From contig JAANYP010000302.1 of assembly GCA_020465985.1 (NCBI GenBank), positions 1 through 64,000 on the forward strand: a stretch of 64,000 bases of DNA, read 5' to 3'. The notes under the pieces are model-generated. The model made no database searches, was not told the DNA's origin, and worked only from the letters and a program-made list of their open reading frames with translations. Origin of the DNA: Centrapalus pauciflorus (taxonomy: Eukaryota > Streptophyta > Magnoliopsida > Asterales > Asteraceae). The position numbers were made by a program, and so were the translations under genes. This document shows, one piece after another, positions 36,288 through 46,640 of this stretch; positions within the stretch are counted from its first letter, which is position 1, and every line of letters starts with the position of its first letter.

Positions 36288-36928
36288 ACCTCCATTATAT
36301 ATATAAAAGTTTCGTATCTAGTGAAAATATAATAAATTATGAAAATGACAAGAACTTATTATTATTTGACTCATAAACATTAAAAGTGGTTTTATCTACC
36401 ACAATCCATGTTCTATTTATTATATCAGGATGGTTACAAAAATATATTTTTTTGTCGGAATAACAGCAGAATTTTGTAATACCAATACCTCTAACAAGTT
36501 GTTAGAGGCAATAGATACAAATACCAAATACAATAACAACACAAAGAAAAACCAAAGCTACAACTCAGACTCGCTCAAAGGGTCACAAACTCACCTACAC
36601 AAATTTAACTTTCTATAAAGCTTTCTCCTCGAGTTAATCCTAAAAAACGACATGCCTTGGACGAGGGAGAAAAGAGTAGACGGCTCCAAGGAATTAGATA
36701 TGAAAACCAACCAGCTACAAAAACCAAAGCAGAAAACGATTCAAGACAATTTCCTTTGAGTCCCAAATCAATCCCCAACTAACCATTTAGGGAGACAGCT
36801 AATCCATTAGAAGGAGCTTCTACCCTCCACCATCATCTAATTTCACCAACTAGTTATTTAGAAATATAATTTTATTGCATCTCAAATTACACATATTGGA
36901 GTGCGAGGATTCTCTTTCAATATTTTAA
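36288..36928. other. Spacer, possibly a LINE 3' UTR in minus orientation
   Basis: Positions 36430-36840 are less AT-rich. On the minus strand they resemble T/G-rich LINE 3' tails, but no coding part is present, so this is only a suggestion. Confidence 0.25.
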
Positions 36929-37271
36929 GGGAAAATTACCAAAAAAGTTAATATAAAATACAAAATTTGTCAATAAAGGTATTGTAAAATTTTTTTTGCC
37001 AAGAAATGTAATATAAAATTTTATTTTGGCCGAAAAAGAACATGAAATTCAAATTTTAGGTCAAGAAAGATAATCAGATATTATTCGCTTACCAAAAACG
37101 GGAGCATAAAATAAAAATTTACCTTCTTAATTTGTCATCAATACCCTTTTTTGTCAAATTTTAGTTTTATGTTATCTTTCTTGGCCTAAAAAATTTTATA
37201 TTACCTTTATTGGCAATTTTTGAATTTTATATTACTTTTGAATTTTATATTACCTTTCTTGATAATTTGCC
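36929..37271. mobile_element. Mutator-like MITE with perfect 9-bp TSD
   Basis: 343 bp. Begins GGGAAAATTACCAAAAAAG, ends CTTTCTTGATAATTTGCC, with ATATTTTAA directly repeated on both sides (36920-36928, 37272-37280). The arms share AATATAAAATT and TTTGTCAA words in inverted order. A diverged relative is at 52041-52340. Non-coding. Confidence 0.88.
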
Positions 37272-37761
37272 ATATTTTAATTATGTTATACCCGGATTGA
37301 TTTTTTAAACTAAATTTTTCATAATTCTCCATCTTAAATTTTTTTTTACCCAAATCCCCTTTTCATATTGTGCATAAAGAAGTTGTCTCACTTCTCTAAA
37401 AACTAAAATAGACAAATTAATCCTTTATCTGTCTACTTGCATAAAGATGATTCACACAGATATAACAAAATTTATTACCTTGTTAGTTAGTTTTAAAAAT
37501 AACAAACTTACATTTTAACCATATATATATATATATGTTAACCTAATTACTTTAACTATTGTATATATATAGTTTGTTATATATTTATGTAAAATTCATA
37601 AGTAATTATATAAAGATATAGATTTTAATATTTCCTTAAATGAGTTTACAATTGAGCATTGATATTTAATTTACTTTCATTAATGATTATAATAAATAAT
37701 ATTTACTAGGCATAAACAATTATCCTAAATACGAGATCAAATTTGGAGGTTTCAAATAATA

Positions 37762-38023
37762 GAGTAAATTACAGAAATGGTCCATGTGGTTTACATAAAA
37801 CTTTGGATACGGTCCCTGTAGTTTTAATTTTGCATAAACGGTTCTTATCTTCACTGTTTACTTGCAAAATTGGTCATCTGCTGTTAACTTTAACCATGAA
37901 ATGGTTAAATATTTTATAATGACCATTTTACCCTTTTCTTTAATAACATTTTGGTCCTTCAAGTTTGTTTTTCATTTTAGTTTTGGTCCCTCAAGTAAAT
38001 TTTTTTATTTAACTCTATTTTAC

Positions 38024-38067
<44 letters not shown>

Positions 38068-39739
38068 ACGATTATTATTATTATTTATTATTATTATTAT
38101 TAATTTAACTTTTTACATATTAATTTATTTGTTTATTAACTTTTGTTTATTTTAATTCATTTTTTAATTAAAATTACAAATTATTTATTTATTTTATTAT
38201 AAACAATTGTATCAAAATAGAATCCATTTTATTTTTTTTATTTTTTCCAAATGAAAAAAAAATACAAACATTAAATATTGTAGTTTACCAAACCAAAAAA
38301 TTTTGAACGTTAAACTTTTATTAGTTTTTTCAAACAAAAAAATGTTACAAACCATTCTTGTTTTAAGTTCTTTCATTTTCTAAACGTAAATATTATGAAA
38401 ACCAATCCGTTTATTTATTTTTTTTGCACCAAAACCCATTCTAATTTTTTGTTTTGAGAAACGAAAAGAAATACAAACTATTCTAATTTTTCGAATGAAA
38501 CCAATCCCTTTTATTTTTTTCTCCGAACGAAAAAACTATGAACTATTATATTTTAAAAGTTTTTCCTAAATACAAAATAGCGTGTAGTCTTTTTGTTTGG
38601 AAAAACTAAAAAACGGAATGGTTTGTATTTTTACGATATGAAATAGTTAAAACTAAAGATTAATAAAAATTAATGGTTCGAAGTTTTTTGTTCGGAAAAA
38701 CTAAATAATAAAAGGGTTTGTTGTTTTTCATTAAAAAACTAAATAATGGAATGATTCGTATTTTTTTTAGATTATTCTAGCCACTACGTTTTTAATTTTT
38801 TTCCCATCGTAAAAAATACAAGTCATTCCATTTTTTAGATTTTCCGAACAAAAAGACTACACACTATTTCGTATTTAGGAAAAACTTTTAAAATGTAATA
38901 GTTCGTAGTTTTTTCGTTCGGAGAAAAAAATAAAAGGGAATGGTTTCGTTCGAAAAACTAGAAAAATAAAATGATTTTTTTTGTTTAGAAAAACTGAAAA
39001 TCAGAATTATTCCTAGTTTTTTTGTTTGCAAAAACTAATAACCAAATGATTTGTATTTTTTTTCGTTTCCCAAAACAAAAAATCAGAAATGGTTGAATTT
39101 TTTGTGCAAAAAAATTAAAAACGGATTGGTTTTCATATTTTTTACGTTTAGAAAATGAAAAAACTTAAAATAAGAATGGTTTGCAACTTTTTTTCGTTTG
39201 AAAAAACTAATAAAAGTTTAAGGTTCAAAATTTTTTGGTTTGGAAAACTACAATATAAAATGTTTGTATTTTTTTCATTCGAAAAAACTAAAAAAGAAAA
39301 TGGATTCTACTTTGATACAAATGTTTATAATAAAAGAAATAAATAAGCTTGTAATTTAATTAAAAAATATATTAAAATAAAAAAACTTAATAAACAAATA
39401 AATTTATATGTAAAAAGTTAAATTAATAAAAATAAATAATAATAACAATAATAATAATAATAATAATTATAATAGTTTTAATAATAATGATAATAAGTAA
39501 AATAGAGTGAGGGACCAAAACTAAAATGAACAACAAACTTGAGGGACCAAAATGTTATCAATGAAAATGGTAAAATGGTCATTATAAAAGATTTAACCAT
39601 TTCATGGTTAAAGTTAACAGCAGAGGGACCAATTTTGCAAGTAAACAGTGAAGATAATGACCGTTTATGCAAAATTGAAACCACATGGACCGTATCCAAA
39701 GTTTATGCAAACCACAGGAACCATTTCTGTAATTTACTC
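37762..39739. mobile_element. Nearly complete 2-kb palindrome, Mutator-like, perfect 9-bp TSD
   Basis: 1,978 bp. Begins GAGTAAATTACAGAAATGG and ends CCATTTCTGTAATTTACTC, flanked by CAAATAATA on both sides (37753-37761, 39740-39748). Unlike its relatives, complementarity runs almost to the centre near 38730. Outer blocks such as CATGAAATGGTTAAA, middle blocks such as CATTTTCTAAACGTAAA and inner blocks such as TTTTTCCTAAATACAAAATAG each have their inverse at the mirrored position. A (TTA)n tract at 38022-38100 and its inverse at 39430-39500 also mirror. Short frames inside are shadows. The transcript would be one long hairpin. Confidence 0.92.
38022..38100. repeat. (TTA)n microsatellite inside the palindrome
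   Basis: About 20 TTA units with one ACG interruption, mirrored imperfectly by the (AAT)n at 39430-39500 in the other arm. Confidence 0.9.
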
Positions 39740-39756
39740 CAAATAATATGTATAAA

Positions 39757-40083
39757 GATTGTGAGGTATACACACCTTACCTATTTTCTATCTCTTTAGA
39801 TACATCAACATCACATCAACTTTTCTTTCTTGGTCCCTTCCATTTTTTCAAGTTGGAAATATACATTTTTCTATCTTACTCATTGCTCATTAAAATTAAG
39901 AGTGAAAGAGAGAGGAGGAAGAAGAGAGAGAGAAGGGTGAGGCTGTCGAAGGGTAAATGAGCCCTTTCGGGTGGAAATAGACCAGGCCGGCTAGGCGGGG
40001 TGGTGTGTCCGCCGACTTTGGTCCAACGTGGTAAAGCCAATGGGCAAACGGCTTACCGCTTAGAGAGGTATGTCGCTTGTTCT
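39757..40083. mobile_element. Possible Harbinger-related non-autonomous remnant
   Basis: GC-rich 39960-40050 contains GGTGTGTCCGCCGACTTTGG, close in order and spacing to GGTGTAGCCGCCGGCTTCGG at 44747-44766 near the right end of the intact Harbinger. On the left, CATCACATCAACTTTTCT (about 39807) resembles CGCCACATCAGCTTTTCT (43012). This suggests a deletion derivative of a related family. No TIR or target duplication could be fixed. Confidence 0.35.
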
Positions 40084-40092
40084 AATAACAAA

Positions 40093-40398
40093 GGGTTTAT
40101 TATGAAAAAACCCAACATGTTTTCACGTTTTTTGCGTTTTCGTCCATCCATGTTATTTTTTCCCATAAAAAACCTCATGTTATTCTTTTCTTATTGGTTT
40201 AGTGAAATTTTGGACATTAGACCCTGGTTATAATTTGTGAACCGGGTTTTAAAAACTTGAAAAACCGGGTTCTAATGTCTAAATTTCACTAAACCAATAA
40301 GAAAAGAATAACTTGAGGTTTTTTATGGGAAAAAATAACATGGAGGGACGAAAACGCAAAAAACGTGAAAACATTTTGGTTTTTTTCAAAATAAACCC
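40093..40398. mobile_element. Mutator-like foldback MITE with perfect 9-bp TSD
   Basis: 306 bp. Begins GGGTTTATTATGAAAAAAC and ends with the inverse (TTTTTTTCAAAATAAACCC). The arms are nearly perfect for about 130 bp with a loop of about 35 bp near 40230-40265. AATAACAAA flanks both sides (40084-40092, 40399-40407). Non-coding. The frame 40000-40233 crossing it is a shadow. Confidence 0.93.
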
Positions 40399-40489
40399 AA
40401 TAACAAATCTAAAAGCTAGAGCCTAACGAAATGATAAAACATATTAAATAATTAAGTTAAGTAGATTGGTAAAATATAAATTAACGAGG

Positions 40490-42010
40490 TGGTGACACCC
40501 GCGCTTCACTGCGGGAAGATAGAGTTTTAGATTTTCATATTATCTGCAAGTCTTTTAATTTAGCAAATGTATATGCATAGACAGATACATATATATTAGT
40601 TGTATTTTAATTATAAAGCAATTTCATTAGAATCTTGTATTGCGGATTTGAACAATAAAATCTTTTTCATAGAATTAAATATAACATAATAGTTTCAAAA
40701 GATAACTCCAAACATATGTATAATTAAAATCATAAATTTAAATGTGTAAATTTTTTTGTAATAATAAATGTTAAAAGAAAATTGAACACAACTTTATTAA
40801 TATAAATGTGTTAAATAAAATATAATACAAAAATAATTGTGTGTAATATGAGAAGTTTAATAAACACCAACCAATCATGGTTGGTAATGTGTGTGACACC
40901 CACGTTTCGCTACGGGAAGATAGAGTTTTAGATTTTCATATAATTTGCAAGTCATTTGATTTAGCAGAGTTATATGCACAGACAAATACATATACATTAG
41001 TTATATTTTACTTATAAAGCAATTTCATTAATATATAGTGTATTGTGCATTTATATAATAAAATCTTTTTCATACATTAAACATAACATAATAGTTTCAA
41101 AAGATCACTTCAAACATATGTATAATTAAAATCATAATTTTAAATGTGTAAGAAAATTTTATAATAATAAATGTTAAAAAATGCCTAAACAAAAATTTAT
41201 TAAAATAAAGGGTGTGTTATAAAAAGTTTAAAATAAAAAATAATCCAACCAATAATGATTGGCCAGGCGGGGTTTAAAATATTAATTACAAAAATAAATT
41301 TGAAAAACAAATGCATACCTTTCAAACAATTCAAATAACAAAACACAATTGAACCATAATCGAAGAGTCAAATTCGAAAGCTGATATATATATCCAAGAA
41401 GCAAGCAAAATGATAATTTTAGTTAGTTCCTATAATTGGTTTTATAGATTTTGCAATGCTAAACTACGTCTTATTAAATCGGATCAGAACCGAAATTGAA
41501 TAATTAAATATTCATAACCATAATTTAAATTTATGACATTGATTAAGTTTAATCGTCAATTTAATTTGTCGGTTTTGCGACCAAATCAAATATAATAAAA
41601 TTGGTAATGTATCAAATACATCAATTAAGGCTTACCAACGATATAAGAGTAATGATAAATGTGAAACATGATTATATTTAATAAAAAAATCTAAAAATAA
41701 TTAGTTACATTTTAAATATAAAGCAATTTCATTAAAATCATGTATTGCGCATTTGAATAATAAAGTCATTTTCATACAATTAAACATAAACATTATGGTT
41801 CCAAAAGACAACTCTAAATATACGTATAATTAAAATCATATTATTAAGTGGGTAAAAAAATGTTATCCTGATAAATGTTAAAAGACAACTAAACAAAAAT
41901 TTATTAGAATAAATGGGTTAAATAAAAGATAACACTAAGATAATGATATATTATGAAAATTTTAAATTAAATAATAAAAAAAGGAAAACCAATCAAACAT
42001 TGCCATGTGG
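40490..42010 (-). mobile_element. Tandem array of Helitron 3'-end units
   Basis: Three diverged units of about 370-400 bp lie head to tail: 40490-40885, 40886-41265 and a partial one at 41690-42010. Units 1 and 2 begin on the plus strand with the inverse of a Helitron hairpin (CCCGCGCTTCACTGCGGG at 40498-40515; CCCACGTTTCGCTACGGG at 40900-40917), followed by AAGATAGAGTTTTAGATTTTC. All share AAAGCAATTTCATTA, AACATAA and AACATATGTATAATTAAAATC-type words. Unit 1 ends, on the minus strand, CCTCG|TT as at 4776. Sequence at 41270-41690 separates units 2 and 3. No Rep/helicase. Confidence 0.7.
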
Positions 42011-42189
42011 CACTTTGACACTGGTGTAGAAGATTAGGAAATTGTATGTATATATAATTTAGTATACACAAATTTAGAGTTAAAGGATTTTGGAGTATAT
42101 TGATAGAGATTTAAAAAAAAAAAAAATTAGAACAGATATACATGGAAAAGACTTTTTTTAATATTAAAAAAGAAAAAAAAAAACAAAAA

Positions 42190-42425
42190 TTGCAAGATTG
42201 GAAAGGGTGTAGAGGTTGAGGAGGTGGAGAAAGGACAGTATGACGTGGAAAAAAAACTCGGGTGTAGCTGATACATGTCGGGGCCCAGTCAGCATCGATA
42301 TACGGCGCCTCACTCAGCCGCTGTCTCCATCTTCTCGTAAAAGCCGACTTCAATCTACGCCCTTCATCTCTCACCTACTGCCTTTTGCCTGCCCATGCAC
42401 ACTGGATTTATTTTAAATCTCTAAA
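42190..42425. other. GC-richer island, no recognised gene
   Basis: Contains ACGT-core and GC-rich words (ATGACGTGG, GGGGCCCAG, ATACGGCGCCTC) and overlapping short frames on both strands (42111-42374 minus, 42216-42416 plus). Neither product is recognisable. It could be a captured promoter or exon fragment. Confidence 0.3.
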
Positions 42426-42439
42426 TTTATTTTTATTTT

Positions 42440-42837
42440 GGGTTAATATTGAAAAAACCCTACGAACTTTTATGAATTTATCGATTAAGTCACTGTATTT
42501 TTTTCTGATTGTTTAAGTTCCTAAACAATTTTTGTCTTTTTTAAAACTATATATTTGACCTATTTAGCAGGTCACTAACCGGTAAACGGTACAGTGGCTT
42601 AACAAGAAAAAAGAATGTACAGTGACTTAATCGTAGAAATCAGGGAAAAAATTGGTTTTTTTTATAATACATTATTCGAGTAACTAATTGTATTATCCGT
42701 TAAGCAGGTTGCATGTTAAAAATATATAGTTTTGAATAAGACAAATTTTGTTTATGACTTAAATACTCAGAAAAAAAGTTTAGTGACTTAATCGATAATT
42801 GCATGGAAATTCATGGGGTTTTTTTAAATATTAAACC
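42440..42837. mobile_element. Mutator-like MITE with perfect 9-bp TSD (family GGTTAATATT)
   Basis: 398 bp. Begins GGGTTAATATTGAAAAAACCC, ends GGGTTTTTTTAAATATTAAACC, flanked by TTTTATTTT on both sides (42431-42439, 42838-42846). It sits inside an older copy of the same family: the flanks rejoin as a sequence collinear with 54073-54115. The arms carry ATCGATTAAGTCACT and AGTGACTTAATCGAT. Confidence 0.88.
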
Positions 42838-42961
42838 TTTTATTTTTGTTTAAATTTCTAAACTATTTTTGTATTATTCAAAAGTGTATATTTGAAAGGT
42901 TATCAAACAATTAATCCCATTTAATTGATGTTGGAAAAAAACTCACCATATTTCCGTATTA

Positions 42962-44818
42962 GAGTGTGGGGAGTACCCATCTCTCCCAAATTCATCTTTC
43001 TGTACACGTCAGCGCCACATCAGCTTTTCTCTCTCCACCTTTCCCCACCTTTCTAACTAGGAAATACCCACCTTTCTTAACTTTTCCATCTTTCTTAATT
43101 TTTTTAACATTTTAATTAATTTTAACTAACAAAACAAATACTAGAATTAAAATAATTAATTTCATAAAATATTTAAAAACTATTACATAAACTAAAAATT
43201 AAAAAATACCGAATTAAAATAAAAAAATACATAACTAGCCGTCTAAATTTGGTATTTGGGCAAGCGCAATATGTTCCACAAGATCTGAGCGAAGGTTATT
43301 GTGTGTTTCCCGATTACGAATTTCCAGTAACGTATTTTGATATACTTCATTGGAAGCGGAATGTTGACTGGATGGAAGCTCGGCTTCTTGAAATGAACAT
43401 ATCGCGAACCCTTCGTCTTCTAAGATCATATTGTGTAATATGACACAAGCATACATGATTTGTCTAATTTTATTTTGGTGTCATGGTCGTGCGGGGTTGT
43501 TTAATATAGCAAAACGAGATTTGAGTACACCAAAAGCTCGTTCGATGTCTTTTCTTGCCGACTCTTGTGCTGCCTTGAATCTTTTTCGTTTGTCATCGGT
43601 TGGACACGAAAAAGCTTTTACAAAAGTCGCCCACTCGGGATATATCCCGTCGGTTAGATAGTACCCATGTTTGTATTCTGTTCCGTTAATAACAAAAGGA
43701 ACAACCGGTGCGATCCCGTTTAAAACGTCGTTGAATACTGGTGATTGATTAATCACATTGATGTCGTTGTTGGAACCCGCGACGCCAAAAAATGCATGCC
43801 AAATCCATAAATCTTGTGACGCAACGGCTTCCAACATAATTGTCGGATATTGGTGATCGCCTCGCATATATTGTCCTCGCCATTCTGTAGGGCAATTTCT
43901 CCATGCCCAATGTGTACAGTCAATGCTGCCAAGCATTCCACGAAATCCATGTTTTGCTTCATGGAACGCGTACAACTGATGAACATCAGATTCAGTCGGT
44001 CTACGCAAATATTTGCGTTTGTATAGCTGAATAATTCCCTTACAGAATTCTTGCAAGGTTTCACGTGAAGTTCTTTCAGACATAAAAAGACAGTCGTCAA
44101 TCGAATCAGCTACCATGCCATATGCGAGTTGCCGAATAGCAGATGTGCATTTTTGTAACGCGGTAAATCCCCTTCTACCTCGAGCATCCCATCGCAAGGT
44201 AAAATATTCAAAGTGTTGCTCCATATCGTAAACTATTCGTAGGAATAGTTCTTTGCGCATCCGGAACCTCCTTCTGAACATATCATCTCCATATACAGGA
44301 TTTTGAGTAAAATAATTGCGCATCAGACGTTCATTTGCAGCTGCTCGGTCTCTATGAATTGGAATTCTTCGTCTAGGTTGCGGAGAGCTGGCATTTATAA
44401 AAGCTTCAAAAAGTTCTTGAGATTCGTCTTGAGTTTCGTCTTCGGATGATGAGTTTGACGACGAAGACGTAGTATACGGTTCCATCACAATAAAAATAAA
44501 ATTGTGATTGATTGGAAATAATTTTAGGTTAAATGAAAGAGAGAATTTTGAATGTGTATAGATTGAGAGAAATGAGAAAGATGTAAGTTAAATGTGTTGT
44601 GAAGATATATTTATAGGGAAAAATATTTAATAAAAAAAAATTTTTTTTTTATTTGAAACGGTCACATGAACGTTGGAGAAGGAGCGGGGTGCAGCGGGGA
44701 CGCGGAGCCGGCCGGGGTTCGATTTCAGCGGGGCCGCGGGGGTGGGGGTGGTGTAGCCGCCGGCTTCGGCTGATGTGGCGAAGCCGCCCCGCTCCCGGCT
44801 TGGGTACTCCCCACGCTC
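42962..44818 (-). mobile_element. Complete PIF/Harbinger transposon, 1.86 kb
   Basis: TIRs GAGTGTGGGGAGTACCCA (42962-42979) and TGGGTACTCCCCACGCTC (44801-44818) differ at one base. TTA flanks both ends (42959-42961, 44819-44821). It encodes one transposase on the minus strand and ends in a GC-rich subterminal stretch (44680-44800) with repeated GCGGGG/CCGCCG motifs. Autonomous Harbingers usually also carry a Myb-like ORF1. None is present here, so this copy lacks a needed partner. The homologous empty site at 54201-54222 confirms the boundaries. Confidence 0.95.
43235..44488 (-). pseudogene. PIF/Harbinger (ALP1-like) DDE transposase with one nonsense codon
   Basis: Starts at 44488 (MMEPYTTSSSSN) and reads 335 codons to a TGA at 43483-43481. 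The same frame then continues without shift to 43235. The DDE nuclease domain shows GSIDCTHWAW (Asp190), FFGVAGSNNDINV (Asp242), YYLTDGIYPEWATFVK (Asp280) and DIERAFGVLKSRF (Glu316). Asp280 to Glu316 has 35 intervening residues. After the stop comes CVILHNMILEDEG, the conserved C-terminal block, so the stop removes about 80 residues. In relatives the interrupted position is usually Trp, so one TGG-to-TGA change would explain it. A Ser-rich acidic N-terminus precedes the RRRFRMRKELFLRIV helix region. Confidence 0.93.
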
Positions 44819-45100
44819 TTATAGCAATTAAGTCCCTAATTTTTTTGTTTTATCAGTTGTATTTTACCGAAAAATCCGGTAGTCGCTCGAAAATATATAC
44901 TTTTGAATTAAACAAACATAGTTTAGGGACTTAAAGAATCGAAAAAATAAAAGTTTAAAGACTTAATTTAAAAAATGAGAAAAGTTAATAGGTTTTTCAG
45001 TATTATTCTTATTATAAATTTATAAGTTTCAAAAACAACTAGGGCAGTAAACTTGTTATAAAGTTTAAATATTAATATTTTAGTTTAGTTTAGTATAAAA

Positions 45101-45401
45101 CTAGGTTATTACCCATGTATTACATGGGGTTAACTTTAGAAATTGATATTTATATATATGTATAATATAATAATTATATGAATAATAAAATTTGATTAAT
45201 TTTAGATAGTTAGTTATTAAATTAATCCATATTAAATTTACATAGATTTGATTTGCTTTAAAATTTAAAAATAAATAAAATCAGTAAATGACGTGGCAAA
45301 AGGAGAGAGCGACATGTGGCAAATTAAATGAGAGGATGCCATGTGGCAAATTAAATGAGAGCTTGGCATGTGGCATTTAGTTACTCTTTTAATAGTATAG
45401 A
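45101..45401 (-). mobile_element. Short non-autonomous Helitron, 301 bp
   Basis: On the minus strand it starts TCTATACTATTAAAAGAG (45401 downward) and ends with the hairpin CCCATGTAATACATGGG (about 45127-45111) then TAATAACCTAG at 45101. It lies between A and T on its own strand. The 5' start TCTATACTA matches the Helitron at 23564. Inside are 2-3 tandem units of CATGTGGCAAATTAAATGAGAG and related words (45312-45375). Confidence 0.82.
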
Positions 45402-45610
45402 TAGATAAGAATGTCATGTATATATTAAAGTTAGAAAATATTATATACACACACGACACAATCAAATAACTAGTTTGATAAGCTTACGTTGTTCAAGATA
45501 TACATATTTTTGTTATATTATAGTAAACTTTTGATGACCTGTTAAGTGGAGGACGTGTCTCATACATAGCATACAAAGCATCATTAAAAAAATACATTTA
45601 AACATTTTTA

Positions 45611-45790
45611 TAAATAAATTACATGAATAGTCCCTGTGATATTAGACAGCCTATGAATTTGATCTCTCTTATATTCTAATCGCATAATCCATTCCTAGAA
45701 CAGAAAAGTTTTACACCTTTGGTTCCCACTTTTTACTGCAGTTGACTCCGGCCGTTAGATATGCCACATGGACCATTTGTGAAATATACC
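45611..45790. mobile_element. Short decayed foldback of the GGTCCCTGTG family
   Basis: TAAATAAATTACATGAATAGTCCCTGTG at the left, read in pieces, and ATGGACCATTTGTGAAATATACC at the right are inverted counterparts of the family ends. CCGGCCGTTAGATATGCC lies between them. No exact duplication. Confidence 0.5.
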
Positions 45791-45831
45791 ATAGGAACCA
45801 ATTGTAAAAATCTATAATAACTTTAGTGTAA

Positions 45832-46640
45832 CATCCTAATTTTTGAACAAGATACATGAAATTTCTATATTGGTCGATTTATTTTTTACAATATTGAGTT
45901 GGACGAGTTAAAACCAAGAGAAGTTTAAAGTTGGTTGGACTGTGAGGAAACCACGAAATAACTAACATACGCGCTTAGATATATAATGATATTATTTTTT
46001 AAAAGTTGGTTATTCTAGCAAGTATATATTGGAAATAAACTACTCAGTCAACTTCTATACGTGCTTATGCACCGTCTTCTGCTTTGCTACTTCATCCCAA
46101 AGAAACCAGCTATGTGTATGTAGTTACGTAAACCAGGGTGTGAATAGTAGAACCAAAGTGAATCTTTGCAAAAAGTTTCAATTCAACTTTCATCTTCGTC
46201 ACCTTCAACCTAGCATCTTCTTCAAGTGTGTAAGTTGAGAAAACTTCAAGTTAGCAAGCTTTAATTGTGTATGATCATGAGACATTGATGAAAACCTTCT
46301 GTTATATGTTTGGAAATCATTTGTGATTGAATTCCTAAGTTTAAACGAGATAAAAATCAATTTTTGCTGTAAAAACGTAACTTGGATTAAATAGGGGACG
46401 TACAGAGATACACCAGATAAATATAAAATATGCTACACGTGTGATCACGACTTGGGCACGTGATCAAGACTTGGACGTGTGGTCACGACCAGGGTCTGTT
46501 TCGCATATTTAACTTTGTTGATCATTATTTAACTTAAATTCACCATTAGCTTGTTTAGAGTTATATTAGTTATGTATAGCCACATTAAAGTCGTAATGTG
46601 GTTTCATGGTCATTACTTATGGTTGTAGTAGTACATATAT
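45832..46640 (+). mobile_element. Possible Ty3/gypsy LTR remnant
   Basis: Begins TGTAACATCCTAATTTTTGA, a start typical of many plant gypsy LTRs (TGTAACATCC). The following about 800 bp are non-coding and less AT-rich than the surroundings. No matching CA end with target duplication was found. The 69-codon frame at 46029 has no domain. Confidence 0.4.

Larger units (their letters stand above)
42838..45010. mobile_element. Older GGTTAATATT-family copy, host of the Harbinger
   Basis: Positions 42847-42958 and 44822-45000 together align with the compact element at 54025-54386 (ATTCAAAAGTGTATATTTGA; TAGCAATTAAGTCCCTAA; ATATATACTTTTGAATTAAA; TAGGGACTTAAAGAAT). The left terminus is lost or decayed beyond about 42400. 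The right terminus TCAGTATTATT near 45000 is mutated. It was hit by the 42440 MITE and by the Harbinger. Confidence 0.7.

Noticed and set aside
40000..40233. 77-codon frame that might be a small gene
   Set aside because: It runs from a GC-rich remnant into one arm of the 40093-40398 foldback and is repeat-derived.
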